A stretch of 64,000 nt of DNA from positions 1 through 64,000 of the forward strand of contig JAQBXY010000011.1 of the NCBI GenBank assembly GCA_027623325.1, read 5' to 3'. Under the pieces are notes generated by a model, which was not told the origin of the DNA, ran no database searches, and worked only from the letters and a program-made list of their open reading frames with translations. Source of the stretch: Gemmatimonadota bacterium. Lineage in GTDB: Bacteria > Gemmatimonadota > Gemmatimonadetes > Longimicrobiales > Gaopeijiaceae. This document shows positions 62,918-64,000 of the stretch, piece after piece. Made by a program: the position numbers and the translations under genes. The first letter of the stretch is position 1. Every line of letters starts with the position of its first letter.

Positions 62918-63454
62918 TCAACCGCCCTTCAACTCGACGTGCTGATCGGGATCGATCCGGTAGACGATGTACGTAATCGCCTCGGTGATCTCGCTGAAGC
63001 CATGCGCGAGACCGGCGGGAATGAAGACGATGTCCCCCGGGCCCACCACCTGGCTCGTCCCGCCGGTAATGGTACCGACGGCACTCGGGCCCGTAAGCGT
63101 GCGGACGACCGCGCCATCCGGATCGAGTTCGCGCAGGCCCGACATCTGTGCGGCTGTCACGAGAACTCCGCGCCCCGTGACGACCCGGTAGATCTCGGCC
63201 TGCGCATGGTGCTGGATCGCCGACAGCGTCGTGGTCGGGGGCCGCCGGACAACCCCCACTCCCAGGTTCATGCCGCCGGCGTCCAACATCCGAATTTGCT
63301 GATCGCTTACGCTCCCATCGGGTGCGCTGGCGATTGTTGCCTCGAGTTCGGCGGACGAGATGTATACGGCGGGCGCTGCCTGAGAGGATGCCGGGCGTGC
63401 GATAAAGAGCAGCATGAACACCGTCGTCGCCGCTACCGCCGACGGACGCCTCAC
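62918..63454 (-). CDS. Exported cupin-domain protein
   Basis: 178 residues with a signal peptide. A cupin core reads LSAIQHHAQAEIYRVVTGRGVLV and GPGDIVFIPAGLAHGFSEI, with histidines for metal binding. Overlaps the creatininase start by 4 bases (ATGA), so it shares its transcript. Confidence 0.85.
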   Translation of the reverse strand: MRRPSAVAATTVFMLLFIARPASSQAAPAVYISSAELEATIASAPDGSVSDQQIRMLDAGGMNLGVGVVRRPPTTTLSAIQHHAQAEIYRVVTGRGVLVTAAQMSGLRELDPDGAVVRTLTGPSAVGTITGGTSQVVGPGDIVFIPAGLAHGFSEITEAITYIVYRIDPDQHVELKGG

Positions 63455-64000
63455 CGAGCGCCCCCCGCGGCGATCGAGGCCCGGATGGCACGAGCCGTGA
63501 TCTCGGCCCGATACTGCACGAGCCTGCGGCCGTTCTCGACGATCAACTCGACCGGACCCAGCTCCACGCCATTGATGCTGAACAGGCCGGCTGCGATGCG
63601 TTGCTCAGCCCGGATGCGCGTGGGATCCGTGGTCGCGATGATCGACGAGTAGTGGTAGTCGTCGTGGTATTCGTTGCGCGTCGCCACACAGTTGTCCGGC
63701 TGCTGGAAGATGCCCAACTCGTCCTTGAGGAAGTCGCAGCTGTAGATGTCTTCGGTGTAGTACTCGGGAATGAAGTGCACCCGGCTCGCTCTGGCCGACC
63801 ACTCGGCGTTCAGCGCGGCCGCGACGTTCTCCATGCCCCGGACGTTGCCGCCGCTATCGCCGATGAGAATGATGTCGGTGAAGCCGTGGGCGGCGAGCGA
63901 GGCCACCACGTCCGTAAGCAGTGCCTCGAAGGTTTCCTGGCGAACGCTGATCGTGGCGTGATACTGCATGTGCCCCGACGGCGGATCGATTCGACCCTCG
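63451..64000 (-). CDS. Creatininase-family amidohydrolase (partial, cut by window edge)
   Basis: The frame is open to the last base, so the N-terminal part lies beyond the window. The visible 183 residues show the creatininase C-terminal region: PPSGHMQYHATISV, then DIILIGDSGGNVRGMENVAAALNAE and HYSSIIATTDP. The family hydrolyses cyclic or linear amides such as creatinine and is metal-dependent. Exact substrate unknown. Confidence 0.78.
   Translation of the reverse strand, partial: EGRIDPPSGHMQYHATISVRQETFEALLTDVVASLAAHGFTDIILIGDSGGNVRGMENVAAALNAEWSARASRVHFIPEYYTEDIYSCDFLKDELGIFQQPDNCVATRNEYHDDYHYSSIIATTDPTRIRAEQRIAAGLFSINGVELGPVELIVENGRRLVQYRAEITARAIRASIAAGGAR

Overview
This is a GC-rich chromosomal window of about 64 kb, densely packed with genes. 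The gene content suggests an aerobic, mostly protein- and peptide-degrading Gram-negative bacterium. It has many exported metallopeptidases, several lipoproteins with lipobox cysteines, an outer-membrane patatin/barrel protein, a MoxR-DUF58-BatA operon, paired TldD/TldE proteins, DUF4837 and DUF2911 proteins and Gld-type ABC genes. This mix is typical of Gemmatimonadota, but that assignment is inferred from gene families alone; no rRNA or phylogenetic marker tree could be run.

Layout. 0-0.5 kb: the C-terminal end of a tyrosine recombinase runs into the 3' side of a tRNA-Ile gene, which looks like the right border of an integrated element lying mostly to the left. 0.5-3.2 kb: patatin-like phospholipase (frameshifted in its barrel) and BioY on the minus strand. 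3.3-11 kb: a five-gene overlapping plus-strand operon (MoxR ATPase, DUF58, BatA-like, DUF4175/DUF4159 fusion, exported C-terminally anchored protein). 11-14 kb: a TldD/TldE pair with a short TldD-like relic in front. 14-25 kb: membrane protein, serine hydrolase, M24 peptidase, IMPACT protein, PLP decarboxylase, PIG-L deacetylase, rhomboid protease and an M14 peptidase.

25-30.9 kb is the accessory heart of the window. It holds a minus-strand mercury resistance operon, merR-merT-merP-merA, behind a perfect MerR-type operator. The merP-like gene carries an in-frame TGA exactly where the first cysteine of the GMTCxxC metal site should be. The frame stays open and HMA-like to a GTGA overlap with merA, and a SECIS-like hairpin follows the TGA, so this is a strong candidate selenocysteine metal-binding protein. 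Next to it lie a second flavin disulfide reductase, a truncated ThDP-enzyme fragment, a methionine-rich membrane protein, a frameshifted rhodanese remnant, and a 66-residue protein with a 21-Asp run that has its own promoter, RBS and terminator.

31-48 kb: a CDF metal efflux protein coupled to a CPA2 antiporter, an M3 oligopeptidase, lipoprotein and secreted proteins, a TIM-barrel-like secreted protein, DnaE, an ALDH7-type dehydrogenase, and a three-gene Gld-like ABC operon whose permease and GldG parts are fused. 48-64 kb: DUF72, an exported TPR protein, a phage-like HTH gene with its own terminator, an operon of threonine aldolase, GNAT and an alpha/beta hydrolase whose nucleophile is replaced by glycine, two divergent cyclophilin lipoproteins, a second M14 peptidase, a DksA/DoxX/DinB cluster, cold-shock protein, cysteine synthase, two cupins and a creatininase cut by the window edge. 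No CRISPR array, rRNA, insertion sequence or plasmid origin was seen, and no gene-free gap exceeds 300 bases.
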